This document shows, in pieces, positions 1-5,761 of a stretch of 8,719 bases of DNA. Source of the DNA: Spirochaetia bacterium. GTDB taxonomy: Bacteria; Spirochaetota; Spirochaetia; JABMQR01. Positions within the stretch are counted from its first letter, which is position 1, and every line of letters starts with the position of its first letter. Location of the stretch: the NCBI GenBank assembly GCA_016784705.1, contig JADHUD010000091.1, forward strand, positions 1 to 8,719. The letters run 5' to 3'. Below the pieces are notes generated by a model that made no database searches, had not been told where the DNA came from, and saw nothing but the letters and a program-made list of their open reading frames with translations. The translations under genes and the position numbers were made by a program.

Positions 1-98
1 GATCGATCTGGCTCATTGAAGATTCTCCATATGGGTTCAAACATTCAGACATTTACATGGTATACTTCAAACCAAGCCAAGTCAACGCTCTCAAATAG
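1..98 (+). CDS. Possible C-terminal end of a gene entering from the left (partial)
   Basis: The frame beginning at base 3 is open for 31 codons and stops at TAG 96-98. The peptide contains the stretch WLIEDSPYGFKHSDIYMVYF and ends KPSQVNALK. Its mix of aromatic and charged residues looks like real protein. I do not recognise a family. A second frame (base 1, stop at 166-168) is also open, but it is rich in Ser and Thr and less protein-like. With only 98 bases visible the call is weak. If real, the gene converges on the minus-strand transposase operon, and the imperfect hairpin at 99-140 lies just after its stop. Confidence 0.3.
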   Translation, partial: SIWLIEDSPYGFKHSDIYMVYFKPSQVNALK

Positions 99-140
99 CA
101 CCCCAGGGCAATCGCTTAAAAAGGATTTCGCATTGGGGTG
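99..140. repeat. Imperfect inverted repeat between convergent genes
   Basis: CACCCCA at 99-105 is complementary to TGGGGTG at 134-140. Further inside, CAAT and GC can partly pair with GC and ATTG, giving a bulged stem around an A-rich centre. Neither side has a clear run of T, so it is a poor classical terminator. It lies between the plus-strand stop at 98 and the minus-strand stop at 169, so it could end transcription in either direction or be part of the transposon end. Only the repeat itself is seen in the sequence. Confidence 0.3.
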
Positions 141-168
141 TAGCCCGAAAATGATTATTTCCCCCTAG

Positions 169-354
169 CTAAAGCCACCTACCGAGAGCATCCCGTGGTT
201 TTCCGGGAAGCTTTTTACAGGCGCGAAATATATCGGTTGAAGCAAATTCACGTTCCTCGTTGATGCGTTGTACCAGTAATTCATATTCCTCTCTGGTGAA
301 AGAATGCTCCTCACAGAGTATGTTGAAATCAACAGGTTTCCACTTGTTTTTCAT
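169..354 (-). CDS. Small hypothetical protein, last gene of the transposase operon (61 aa)
   Basis: I do not recognise this 61-residue protein. It is acidic to neutral and mostly helix-forming, with the segment SFTREEYELLVQRINEEREF near residues 18-37 and a basic tail rich in Lys, Pro and Arg. No signal peptide or membrane segment is visible. The ATG at 354-352 overlaps the TGA of the upstream 131-residue gene in an ATGA arrangement. AGAGGTG lies at good ribosome-binding distance, inside the end of that gene. This translational coupling, on a strand with two coupled genes before it, is the main evidence that it is real. It may be an accessory or passenger gene of the insertion element; its function cannot be stated. 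Confidence 0.6.
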   Translation of the reverse strand: MKNKWKPVDFNILCEEHSFTREEYELLVQRINEEREFASTDIFRACKKLPGKPRDALGRWL

Positions 355-746
355 GATACACCTCTGGGAGAAAAGAGTTCACCAGATGCCGGTTGGATGA
401 CGGGACATGACCGGCAACCCATGGTTGCCAGCCACCACTGCTCTAAGATCAGATCGCGCTCAGTGCGGTAGTCAGCAAGGCATCCATCCCAGAGTACCTC
501 CGGCAAAGCTTTTACTTTGCCGGAGGTGTCTGTGACATACCGGTGGAGCCAGGACGATATGATATCACCATCGCTATCCGATACGATCTGATCCAGGTTA
601 ACCAGAAGCCAGGCCATCTGGTCGATCAGGATCGCGTGCAGGAAGATGAGATCGCGGCTCTCCTTAGGCGAGAGTTCCCGGGACCGGGACACGGTCGAAT
701 GGTTGTCGTTGGTGCAGGCAGAAGCCTGTGGCTTGACCTTACTCAT
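351..746 (-). CDS. Hypothetical protein coupled to the transposase gene (131 aa)
   Basis: This is a 131-residue soluble protein of no family I recognise. It has a Ser/Thr-rich polar N-terminus (about 1-25), a hydrophobic helical segment around 32-55 (IFLHAILIDQMAWLLVNLDQ), and a Trp-rich C-terminal half with two Cys close together (CRSC near 110). The start ATG (746-744) overlaps the transposase TGA in a 4-nt ATGA overlap, and GGAGGG lies 9 nt upstream of the ATG. Its own stop overlaps the next gene in the same way. Such regular coupling implies a fixed ratio to the transposase and possibly a role in transposition or its control, but that is inference. A perfect 13-bp hairpin lies inside the coding region at 496-527. 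The plus-strand frame at 543-755 is a shadow. Confidence 0.65.
   Translation of the reverse strand: MSKVKPQASACTNDNHSTVSRSRELSPKESRDLIFLHAILIDQMAWLLVNLDQIVSDSDGDIISSWLHRYVTDTSGKVKALPEVLWDGCLADYRTERDLILEQWWLATMGCRSCPVIQPASGELFSPRGVS
496..527. repeat. Perfect 13-bp stem-loop inside a coding region
   Basis: ACCTCCGGCAAAG at 496-508 and CTTTGCCGGAGGT at 515-527 are exact reverse complements separated by a 6-base loop. On the coding (minus) strand it would fold in the mRNA of the 131-residue gene and encodes part of a Thr-Ser-Gly-Lys...Leu-Pro-Glu-Val stretch, so the structure is carried without breaking the frame. It is not followed by a T-run in either direction. It could act as an mRNA stability or pausing element within the operon. 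Confidence 0.8.
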
Positions 747-2176
747 AGCTCATAGCCCTCCTTTTGTTTGGCGATGTGAGACTCCAGCGTCTTCGTAGTG
801 AGAAACTTCGTCCTCCAGGGATGATCTGCGGCGGGCTTCGTCTGTCGCCGCTTCCTCTGCACCAGCTCGGGGTCGAATTCCTTGCTGTGAGAGCTTCTTT
901 TAGGGACCTCTCTAAGGATGTAGAGTTCGTCCTTGATGTTTGCCAGCAGCGTACCGTCGAAGGCTTTGATGACGAACACCTTTGTTCCCTTCGTAAAGAG
1001 CTTGGGATGCCGTGAGATCGGTTCCTGTGCCCAGGGCTGGTAGTAGGCGTTGTGGTACTTGATACTGTTTCCCGCATCTACAACGCGTTGAGAGACCACC
1101 GCAAGAATTGCATTGATCTCCTGTTCGTCGGGAGCCTGCAGGAAGGTGCTGGTTTTTGCGTCCTTTTCGTCCTTGAGGGAGAACTGTGCATTGAAGGTAA
1201 TCAGGTAGTCGGACAGGAATGCATTTGCCTCCTCGATGGTGGAGATACCGTGACGAGCCAATTCGACCGGAATCCTACCCTGGAGTGTACGATTCAGTCT
1301 TTCGACACGCGCCTTGAACTGCGGGATCGAGTTGGCCTTGATGCTGATACCAAGGACTTTACAGGCAGCACTGAACTGAGTGAAGGTGTCCTTCTCCTCA
1401 TCGGGCGTGGCTCTCAGAGAGTACTCGAAGACCGTCCTTCGATCTGTCCTGAAGCTCGATGGGATACCGTAACGCTTGAGGATCATGTACAGCACCTGGT
1501 AGTAGCCATTGAGGGTCTCCTGGGTATCGAACCATGCTCCCACCACCTCGCTGGTCGCATCGTCGATGGCAACATGCAGATGCCATTTGCCCGCATTCCT
1601 TACCCAGACAAGCTCACTGGCATCCATCTGGATCAGTTCTCCGAAATATTTGCTTCGCGGTTTGCGTGGATGCGCATCGGCTCCATCGAGCATAGAGAAG
1701 GCTGCATTGATCTGCTCGCTCTCCGCCTTGCTCAGTTTCTCCTTTCTGGCTATCATCCTCAGCCTTTTCTCCATCTCCCTCTTAGTCGCCTTCTTTGAGC
1801 AGGGGGAGACGAATCCTGCCCGCTTCAGGATCGAATGTACCGTCCCGTCGGAGATGGTGATGCCGTGGTCTTCCTTAAGGATTTCCATAAAATGGGTGAA
1901 GCTTGCATTGCTGTATTTTTCCCTGTACAGCTGCTCTGCCAGCTTTCTCGTCTCCTGCGGCACCGTCGTCGCAGGCTGGCGTCCCTTGTTGCGATGGCTG
2001 AACAGTGAAACTTCCCCGCTTTCGTACCATTTCGTGTACTTCAGAAGCGTTTTTCGGGTACACCTGAGCTTCGTTCTGCCCCGTCTGATGGCCGTGTCGG
2101 TACAGCCAAGCTCAACAACTTCCTTTGCTATGCGGTACTTCTCCTGTTCATTGGGCCTCAGTTCCTTCAGTTCCAC
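743..2176 (-). CDS. ISNCY/IS1202-type DDE transposase
   Basis: The 477-residue transposase catalyses DNA cleavage and strand transfer of its insertion sequence. Residues 10-60 form a helix-turn-helix with the Cys-Thr-Arg-Lys-Thr recognition-helix pattern, followed by the NKGRQPATT motif seen in this group. A second winged-helix-like region lies at about 90-125. The RNase H-like rve core carries the catalytic acids: D185 (IQMDAS), D245 (FRTDRR) and E292 (RVERLNRTLQGR). Spacing and order fit a complete, uninterrupted enzyme. Where close relatives often read AKGRVER, this copy has FKARVER; the catalytic Glu is retained. The start is GTG at 2176, with GGGAGGG 9-10 nt upstream, 6 nt after the DUF6431-like gene's stop. 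The end overlaps the next gene by 4 nt. The plus-strand frames over this gene are shadows. Family assignment is from recognised motifs, not from a search. Confidence 0.94.
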   Translation of the reverse strand: MELKELRPNEQEKYRIAKEVVELGCTDTAIRRGRTKLRCTRKTLLKYTKWYESGEVSLFSHRNKGRQPATTVPQETRKLAEQLYREKYSNASFTHFMEILKEDHGITISDGTVHSILKRAGFVSPCSKKATKREMEKRLRMIARKEKLSKAESEQINAAFSMLDGADAHPRKPRSKYFGELIQMDASELVWVRNAGKWHLHVAIDDATSEVVGAWFDTQETLNGYYQVLYMILKRYGIPSSFRTDRRTVFEYSLRATPDEEKDTFTQFSAACKVLGISIKANSIPQFKARVERLNRTLQGRIPVELARHGISTIEEANAFLSDYLITFNAQFSLKDEKDAKTSTFLQAPDEQEINAILAVVSQRVVDAGNSIKYHNAYYQPWAQEPISRHPKLFTKGTKVFVIKAFDGTLLANIKDELYILREVPKRSSHSKEFDPELVQRKRRQTKPAADHPWRTKFLTTKTLESHIAKQKEGYEL

Positions 2177-2182
2177 TTTCTG

Positions 2183-2758
2183 CTACCCTCCCGGGGATGA
2201 TTTGCATCCCTTCCAGGCGGTCTCTGCACCCCCATCCCTATGGGTTTCATGCAGCTCCCCGCACTCATAGCCGATGGTAGCCCCGACGAGATCGAAAAAC
2301 ATGCAAAGGTTGTTATTTCCTGCATAAAAAAGATCAAGGACATACCGGAGCCAGCAGTCACCGAGTTCCTTGAGATATGAACTCAGCGCATGAAAAATGG
2401 CTTCCTTATTGATGATTTCTCCAACGGCTTGACAAAGGCTCTTCACGACGGTTTCCAGCATACCTCTGTACCAGGATTTCCAGTAGCTTTTCGTCCTCGG
2501 GCTTGCCAGAGAGTAGTCATTCCTGTCCTCCAGCACCGATTGTATCTCGGTGAGGCTATACTGCTTGTTCCTGATTATGTCATCCGGATAGATCGTCTTG
2601 TACTGACCAGTATGTGGACAACGGCCGACGGTTACGCTTGTCGTTTCTTCCGTCGGGCCTTCCTCTCTGGTCTGTCGCCTGCCCCTCTTTCGATTGAATT
2701 CATATTCAAGCGGTTCAAGGCTGGTTCCGCAGACCAGTCTGCCGTTGCCCTTGTTCAA
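2183..2758 (-). CDS. DUF6431-like protein upstream of the transposase
   Basis: This 191-residue protein has the layout of the DUF6431-type proteins often encoded beside IS1202-like transposases: a short Cys-containing N-terminus, a CPHTG segment near 47-51, the stretch KTIYPDDIIRNKQYSLTEIQ (54-73), and a helical C-terminal half. In many relatives a zinc ribbon precedes a sequence of the type (T)LLPD...Y..Y. Here only C10, C47 and H49 remain near it, so metal binding may be lost. The most likely role is DNA recognition or regulation in transposition. The first available in-frame start is TTG at 2758; 11 codons upstream the frame meets TAA (2794-2792). A short ORF in another frame ends exactly on this TTG (see 2755-2811), so the true N-terminus may be longer in an ancestor. 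The stop is 6 nt before the transposase GTG. The plus-strand frame at 2390-2908 is a shadow. Confidence 0.72.
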   Translation of the reverse strand: MNKGNGRLVCGTSLEPLEYEFNRKRGRRQTREEGPTEETTSVTVGRCPHTGQYKTIYPDDIIRNKQYSLTEIQSVLEDRNDYSLASPRTKSYWKSWYRGMLETVVKSLCQAVGEIINKEAIFHALSSYLKELGDCWLRYVLDLFYAGNNNLCMFFDLVGATIGYECGELHETHRDGGAETAWKGCKSSPGG

Positions 2759-2811
2759 GGATGGATGATTATTCTCTTGAATTTGAACTGTTTACGTGCT
2801 ATTGTTCTCAT
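2755..2811 (-). other. Leader ORF or displaced N-terminus of the DUF6431-like gene (18 codons)
   Basis: ATG at 2811 opens 18 codons, MRTIARKQFKFKRIIIHP, then TGA at 2757-2755. That TGA overlaps the TTG start of the next gene (TTGA). Two readings fit. It may be a coupled leader peptide. Alternatively it may be the original N-terminus of the DUF6431-like protein, separated by a one-base deletion: one extra base after CAT-CC would fuse it in frame to Leu-Asn-Lys-Gly. No clear Shine-Dalgarno sequence precedes the ATG. In the main frame there is also ATG 2815 followed by TAA after 7 codons. Confidence 0.35.
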
Positions 2812-2825
2812 ACATTTTTGGGGTG

Positions 2826-2903
2826 AGGAGCAGCTTTGTCTTGTCGTTGAGAGTGGGCTTCTCCTCTCCTTTTCTCCCTTCTGTTTTCTTTTTCCGTTTC
2901 TCT
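2826..2903 (-). promoter_or_regulatory. Purine-rich leader with a hairpin over an SD-like sequence
   Basis: On the minus strand, 2903-2858 is almost pure purine (44 of 46 bases) and contains GGAGAGGAGAAG. The 3' end of this tract, AGGAGAAGC (2865-2857), can pair with GCTGCTCCT (2834-2826) in a stem with one mismatch and a 22-base loop. This would hide the strongest SD-like sequence in the leader of the transposon operon. No start codon lies at normal distance from that sequence. A weak promoter, TTCCAC then 17 bases then TTTAAT, can be drawn on the minus strand just upstream (about 2929-2901). The rest of 2759-3000 shows no gene. A regulatory role is inference. Confidence 0.3.
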
Positions 2904-3004
2904 ATTAAACCATAGCTTTACTCTCAGTGGAATTAATCATTTGAGATTCGATTGGGATTTTTCTTTTTCGAGGCAGGTTTCTATGAACAAGGGTAAAAAT
3001 TGAA

Positions 3005-3033
3005 TTGACGTTTCTCTTTTTAACGTCTACACT
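3005..3033 (+). promoter_or_regulatory. Sigma70-type promoter reading into the tRNA fragment
   Basis: TTGACG (3005-3010) and TACACT (3028-3033) are separated by 17 bases. The predicted start, near 3040, is at about the distance expected for the 5' end of a tRNA of normal length finishing at 3116. GACGTT (3007-3012) and AACGTC (3022-3027) form a perfect 6-bp inverted repeat within the spacer region. This may be the remnant promoter of the original tRNA gene, or a promoter driving the integrase. Confidence 0.45.
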
Positions 3034-3074
3034 TACTAACAAGAAAGAACGCAGGTAGAGAAATCGGGTGCTTT

Positions 3075-3116
3075 CTCATAACCCGGAGGTCGCAGGTTCG
3101 AGTCCTGTCCCTGCTA
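3075..3116 (+). other. tRNA-Met(CAU) 3'-half fragment, probable attachment (att) core
   Basis: The 42 bases read as the 3' half of a tRNA. The anticodon loop CTCATAA (3075-3081) has CAT at 3077-3079; then come the anticodon 3' stem CCCGG, variable bases AGGTC, the T arm GCAGG/TTCGAGT/CCTGT (stem pairs), the acceptor strand CCCTGCT and discriminator A (3116). CCA is not encoded. A matching 5' half (acceptor AGCAGGG, anticodon stem CCGGG) is absent; upstream there is only GCAGGTAGAG and an unrelated segment. Tyrosine integrases commonly cross over in the anticodon loop and duplicate the tRNA 3' end, and an integrase gene starts 116 bases downstream. GAGAAA (3058-3063) and TTTCTC (3072-3077) form an inverted repeat at the break point. 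CGGGT (3065-3069) also pairs with ACCCG (3081-3085). No second copy of this segment is seen in the window. Confidence 0.7.
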
Positions 3117-3130
3117 TAGAATTATTTCTT

Positions 3131-3152
3131 GTTCTGTAAGGATTTACAGAAC
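3131..3152. repeat. Perfect 9-bp inverted repeat between att and integrase
   Basis: GTTCTGTAA (3131-3139) and TTACAGAAC (3144-3152) are exact reverse complements around GGAT. No T-run follows on the plus strand, so it is not a typical terminator for the promoter at 3005. Its place between the att core and the integrase start fits a binding site for integrase, excisionase or an accessory protein. Confidence 0.7.
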
Positions 3153-3185
3153 GTTGCTCCCGGAAGAGCCGGTGTAACCAAATAA

Positions 3186-3213
3186 ACTGACACCTGTACT
3201 GTCACCTAGACAG
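3186..3213. repeat. Direct and inverted repeats in the integrase leader
   Basis: ACTGACACCT (3186-3195) and ACTGTCACCT (3198-3207) are direct repeats with one difference and a 12-base period. CTGTC (3199-3203) and GACAG (3209-3213) also form an inverted repeat. Direct repeats at about one helical turn next to an att core resemble integrase arm-type sites. They lie just upstream of the integrase ribosome-binding site, so binding there could also regulate the gene. Confidence 0.45.
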
Positions 3214-3232
3214 CACAGACTGGAGGATTTGG

Positions 3233-4585
3233 ATGCATCGGTTTTCTTTGTATATGAGAGGAAAGGTCTTCTACGTGAAGTTCTGGAATGAAGAAATCCA
3301 GAATTATGATCATGGGGTCAGCACCGGTAAACGTTCCAGGAACGAGGCCCTGGTGAAAGTCAACGAATGGCTTCGCTACGGGTACACCGGAAGAGATCAG
3401 GAAAAGACAACAATCCAGGATCGACTTCAATTTCAAACTATTCTCTACTATCTATCCACCATGGAACTCACTGATAAACAGAAGGATCGTCTTGTCGATG
3501 TTCTGGTTGATCAGGGGATTGTCACTGAAAACGCTACCCTTCCCGAAGAAGCTGCAGAGGAAGAATGCATTCTTCTCATCCCCTTCCTCGAGGAGTTCTG
3601 GGATTACGACAACTCTCCCTACGTCCGGGAGAAACATGCCTACGGCCAGAGCATCGGCAAACGCCACTGTTATGAACAATCAAAGAGGATTTCCCACTGG
3701 AGATCCTCTTTTGCCCCGGATACCCGGCTCAAGGATGTCACAAAAGAGGATCTCAAGTTCTTTCAGCTGGAGCTCAAGGATAAGGAGCTCGCTCCCAAAA
3801 CGATCAATAATATCGTAACGGTCGGGATCGTTCCTTTCGGCTGGGCTGCCGACCGGGGAGATCTGGAAGTGAATCCTGCAATCGGCTTACGAAAATTCTC
3901 AGGAACCTCGAAGAAGAGAGATATCCTCAATCCTGAAGAGGTACAGCAGCTATTCTCTTCCAAGTGGGATGATGAACGATCAAGAGTCGGCAACCTCCTG
4001 GCTATGACAACTGGGCTCAGAGCTGGAGAAGTAGTAGCCCTGAGAAAAGAGGATATCCAGGGAGATAAACTCATGGTCCGTCACAGCTGGAGTTTCTCTG
4101 ACGGCCTGAAGGCCCCGAAGAATGGAGAAGAGCGGGTAGTTCCCCTACTCCCCCAGATCAAGACAGAGCTGCTGAATCTTCTCAAGACCAGTCGCTATGG
4201 GAATGAGGGCTTCATATTCTATGGAACAGAGAAAGATAAACCCATGAATATCGATGTTCTCAATAAGGGTCTCTCAAAAGTCTATGTCACCATGAAGCTG
4301 CCGGTTGATAAACGGGAAGATGCTGCCGAACAGGAGAAGGTCAGGGATGCCATGATTGATCGAGGTATCTGTTTCCACTCCTGGAGACATTTCTATGCCA
4401 CTCATCTCGCTGATAAGATCGAGCTTAGAACCGTTCAGCTGGCCACCGGGCATAAGACTCCGGCAATGGCAGCACATTATGCTGACCATGCCCAGGGTTC
4501 TCATCTGGACCAGGTATCAAAGGCAGTAAGCGATGTTTTCAATGAAATGATGAAACCTGATGCAGTAGAAGGGGTCAGTGCCTAA
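3233..4585 (+). CDS. int: Tyrosine-type site-specific integrase
   Basis: This 450-residue phage/island integrase performs integration and excision at the neighbouring tRNA-Met att site through a 3'-phosphotyrosyl intermediate. The N-terminal 1-50 is an arm-binding-like region; 105-225 is the SAM-like core-binding domain (helical, with LAPKTINNIV at 186-195). The catalytic domain at about 226-425 carries R263 (TTGLRAGEV), a Lys in the beta-hairpin APKNGEE (K294 or K296), H382 and R385 (HSWRH), H407 (ATGHK) and nucleophile Y416. All signature residues are present and the length is normal to slightly long. ATG 3233 is chosen because GGAGG lies about 8 nt upstream. The gene reads away from the att core, as in islands whose integrase sits just inside the tRNA-proximal end. 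Confidence 0.95.
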   Translation: MHRFSLYMRGKVFYVKFWNEEIQNYDHGVSTGKRSRNEALVKVNEWLRYGYTGRDQEKTTIQDRLQFQTILYYLSTMELTDKQKDRLVDVLVDQGIVTENATLPEEAAEEECILLIPFLEEFWDYDNSPYVREKHAYGQSIGKRHCYEQSKRISHWRSSFAPDTRLKDVTKEDLKFFQLELKDKELAPKTINNIVTVGIVPFGWAADRGDLEVNPAIGLRKFSGTSKKRDILNPEEVQQLFSSKWDDERSRVGNLLAMTTGLRAGEVVALRKEDIQGDKLMVRHSWSFSDGLKAPKNGEERVVPLLPQIKTELLNLLKTSRYGNEGFIFYGTEKDKPMNIDVLNKGLSKVYVTMKLPVDKREDAAEQEKVRDAMIDRGICFHSWRHFYATHLADKIELRTVQLATGHKTPAMAAHYADHAQGSHLDQVSKAVSDVFNEMMKPDAVEGVSA

Positions 4586-4621
4586 AGGAGACAGAGTTTC
4601 TCAGGTGGCAAGAAACAGCAT

Positions 4622-4649
4622 TTTAACCGAGTACAAATCATGATATACT
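4622..4649 (+). promoter_or_regulatory. Extended -10 promoter for the DUF4268 gene
   Basis: TG (4641-4642), one base, then TATACT (4644-4649) make a strong extended -10 element; TTTAAC (4622-4627) is a weak -35 at 16 bases. TGATAT (4641-4646), overlapping the -10, is repeated inverted as ATATCA (4660-4665) in the leader. The ribosome-binding site AAGAGG lies 6 nt before ATG 4685. Confidence 0.5.
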
Positions 4650-4684
4650 GAGTCTTTAGATATCACTCACGCAAGAGGTTTATT

Positions 4685-5620
4685 ATGGTATTAGCAAAAC
4701 TCGAAAAAGTTGATCTACGAGAGGTATGGCAACATGAGGCGATTCATTTCACTAATTGGCTTGCAAAGCCTGAAAATCTGGAATTATTGAGCGATGAGAT
4801 TGGTATTGGTATTAATTTAATCCAGACTGAAGCAAATGTGGGTGCCTTTAATGTTGATATCTTAGCCGAGGAAGAAGGAACTGGAAAGAAAATAGTCATC
4901 GAGAATCAGCTAGAGTCTACAAATCATGATCATTTGGGGAAAATCATAACCTATGCTTCTGGTTTTGATGCAGAGACAATAATTTGGATTGTGAAAACTG
5001 TAAGAGATGAACATAAACAGGCAGTTGATTGGTTGAACGAGCATACTGACTCAGGAATTAACATTTTTGCCATTGAGATGGAAGTATGGAAAATCGGAAA
5101 CTCACCTTTTGCTCCGAAGTTTCAAGTAATCGCAAAACCAAATGATTGGGCAAAAACCATAAAGAAAAGCAGTCCACAAGAGGGTATCTCTGATACAAAG
5201 GTATTGCAGCTTGAATTTTGGAACAATTTCAAAGAGTATGTTGGTAATAAGAATAAGAATTTCAAGCTTAGAAAAGCACGCCCTCAACATTGGTATGATA
5301 TTAGTGTTGGGTCATCTTTAGCTCATATTGGTTTAACCATCAATAGCCAACAGAATCAATTAGGATGTGAACTCTATATTCACGATTCTAAAAGTCTTTA
5401 CAACCATCTGATGGCAGATAAGATGGAAATTGAGCAAATTATTACCGAACATATAGAGTGGATGGAACTGCCAGCAAAAAAAGCATCAAGAATAAAGGTA
5501 ATGACTGATTTTCATTTCAATCACAAGGATAATTGGCAGAATTCTTATGAATGGCTCTTACAAGAGGTGAACAATTTTCAGGCTGCATTTAGGGAGAGAA
5601 TAGCAAGTTTTAAAGGGTAA
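4685..5620 (+). CDS. DUF4268 / PD-(D/E)XK nuclease-like protein
   Basis: This 311-residue soluble protein has two parts. Residues about 35-150 form a restriction-endonuclease-like fold: D58 (FNVDIL), then strand KIVIENQ with E73-N-Q75, then HDHLGKIITYASG (81-93). This is the D...E-x-Q form of the PD-(D/E)XK active site, with Gln in place of the usual Lys. Residues about 170-308 match the C-terminal DUF4268 domain (LEFWNNFKEYV at the start, RKARPQHWYDISVG, WMELPAKKASRI). It probably binds or cleaves nucleic acid; anti-phage defence is plausible because such proteins occur alone on mobile elements, but that is inference. No methyltransferase partner lies nearby. Base composition is visibly more A+T-rich than that of the integrase, which suggests separate acquisition. 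It has its own promoter, and ATG 4685 follows AAGAGG. Confidence 0.85.
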   Translation: MVLAKLEKVDLREVWQHEAIHFTNWLAKPENLELLSDEIGIGINLIQTEANVGAFNVDILAEEEGTGKKIVIENQLESTNHDHLGKIITYASGFDAETIIWIVKTVRDEHKQAVDWLNEHTDSGINIFAIEMEVWKIGNSPFAPKFQVIAKPNDWAKTIKKSSPQEGISDTKVLQLEFWNNFKEYVGNKNKNFKLRKARPQHWYDISVGSSLAHIGLTINSQQNQLGCELYIHDSKSLYNHLMADKMEIEQIITEHIEWMELPAKKASRIKVMTDFHFNHKDNWQNSYEWLLQEVNNFQAAFRERIASFKG

Positions 5621-5639
5621 CTTACATAGCTCCAATAAT

Positions 5640-5691
5640 TATACATTTTACTATACATTTGTTGACTAGTTTATCACTGTAGTGATATAGT
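5640..5691 (+). promoter_or_regulatory. Promoter with palindromic operator before the HTH gene
   Basis: TTGACT (5662-5667) and TATAGT (5686-5691) are 18 bases apart, with TG forming an extended -10. The palindrome TATCACTGTAGTGATA (5672-5687; 7-bp arms, 2-base centre) fills the spacer and enters the -10, an ideal place for a repressor. Upstream, TATACATTT occurs twice (5640-5648 and 5652-5660) at a 12-base period. Downstream in the leader, GGGCTTAGCCC (5708-5718) is another small palindrome. The half-site TATCACT also occurs at 4661-4667, in the leader of the previous gene. Confidence 0.65.
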
Positions 5692-5761
5692 TGGTCTAAC
5701 ATTGTTAGGGCTTAGCCCAGTGCTCCCCAGGTTGGTTCCATAGAGAAGGAGTACTCAATAG

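Noticed and set aside
1052..2270. Long plus-strand open frames (1052-1798, 1509-2270)
   Set aside because: They lie antisense to a complete DDE transposase with all catalytic residues; their peptides are low in normal domain features and have no ribosome-binding sites worth noting.
2390..2908. 172-codon plus-strand frame
   Set aside because: Antisense to the DUF6431-like gene; its tail is a Leu/Phe/Ser run produced by the polypyrimidine tract.
89..2946. TCTCAAAT (89-96) and ATTTGAGA (2939-2946) as terminal inverted repeats of the insertion sequence
   Set aside because: They are at sensible positions, but only 8 bases match and flanks do not continue; no target duplication could be seen. True element ends remain unknown.
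3042..3116. A complete functional tRNA-Met
   Set aside because: The T arm and acceptor 3' strand are good, but the five bases before the anticodon loop (GCTTT) cannot pair with CCCGG and no D arm can be drawn, so only the 3' half is accepted.
4596..4616. Terminator after the integrase gene (GTTTCT/AGAAAC stem)
   Set aside because: The stem has only 6 bp with a 9-base loop and a weak T-run several bases later; too poor to call.
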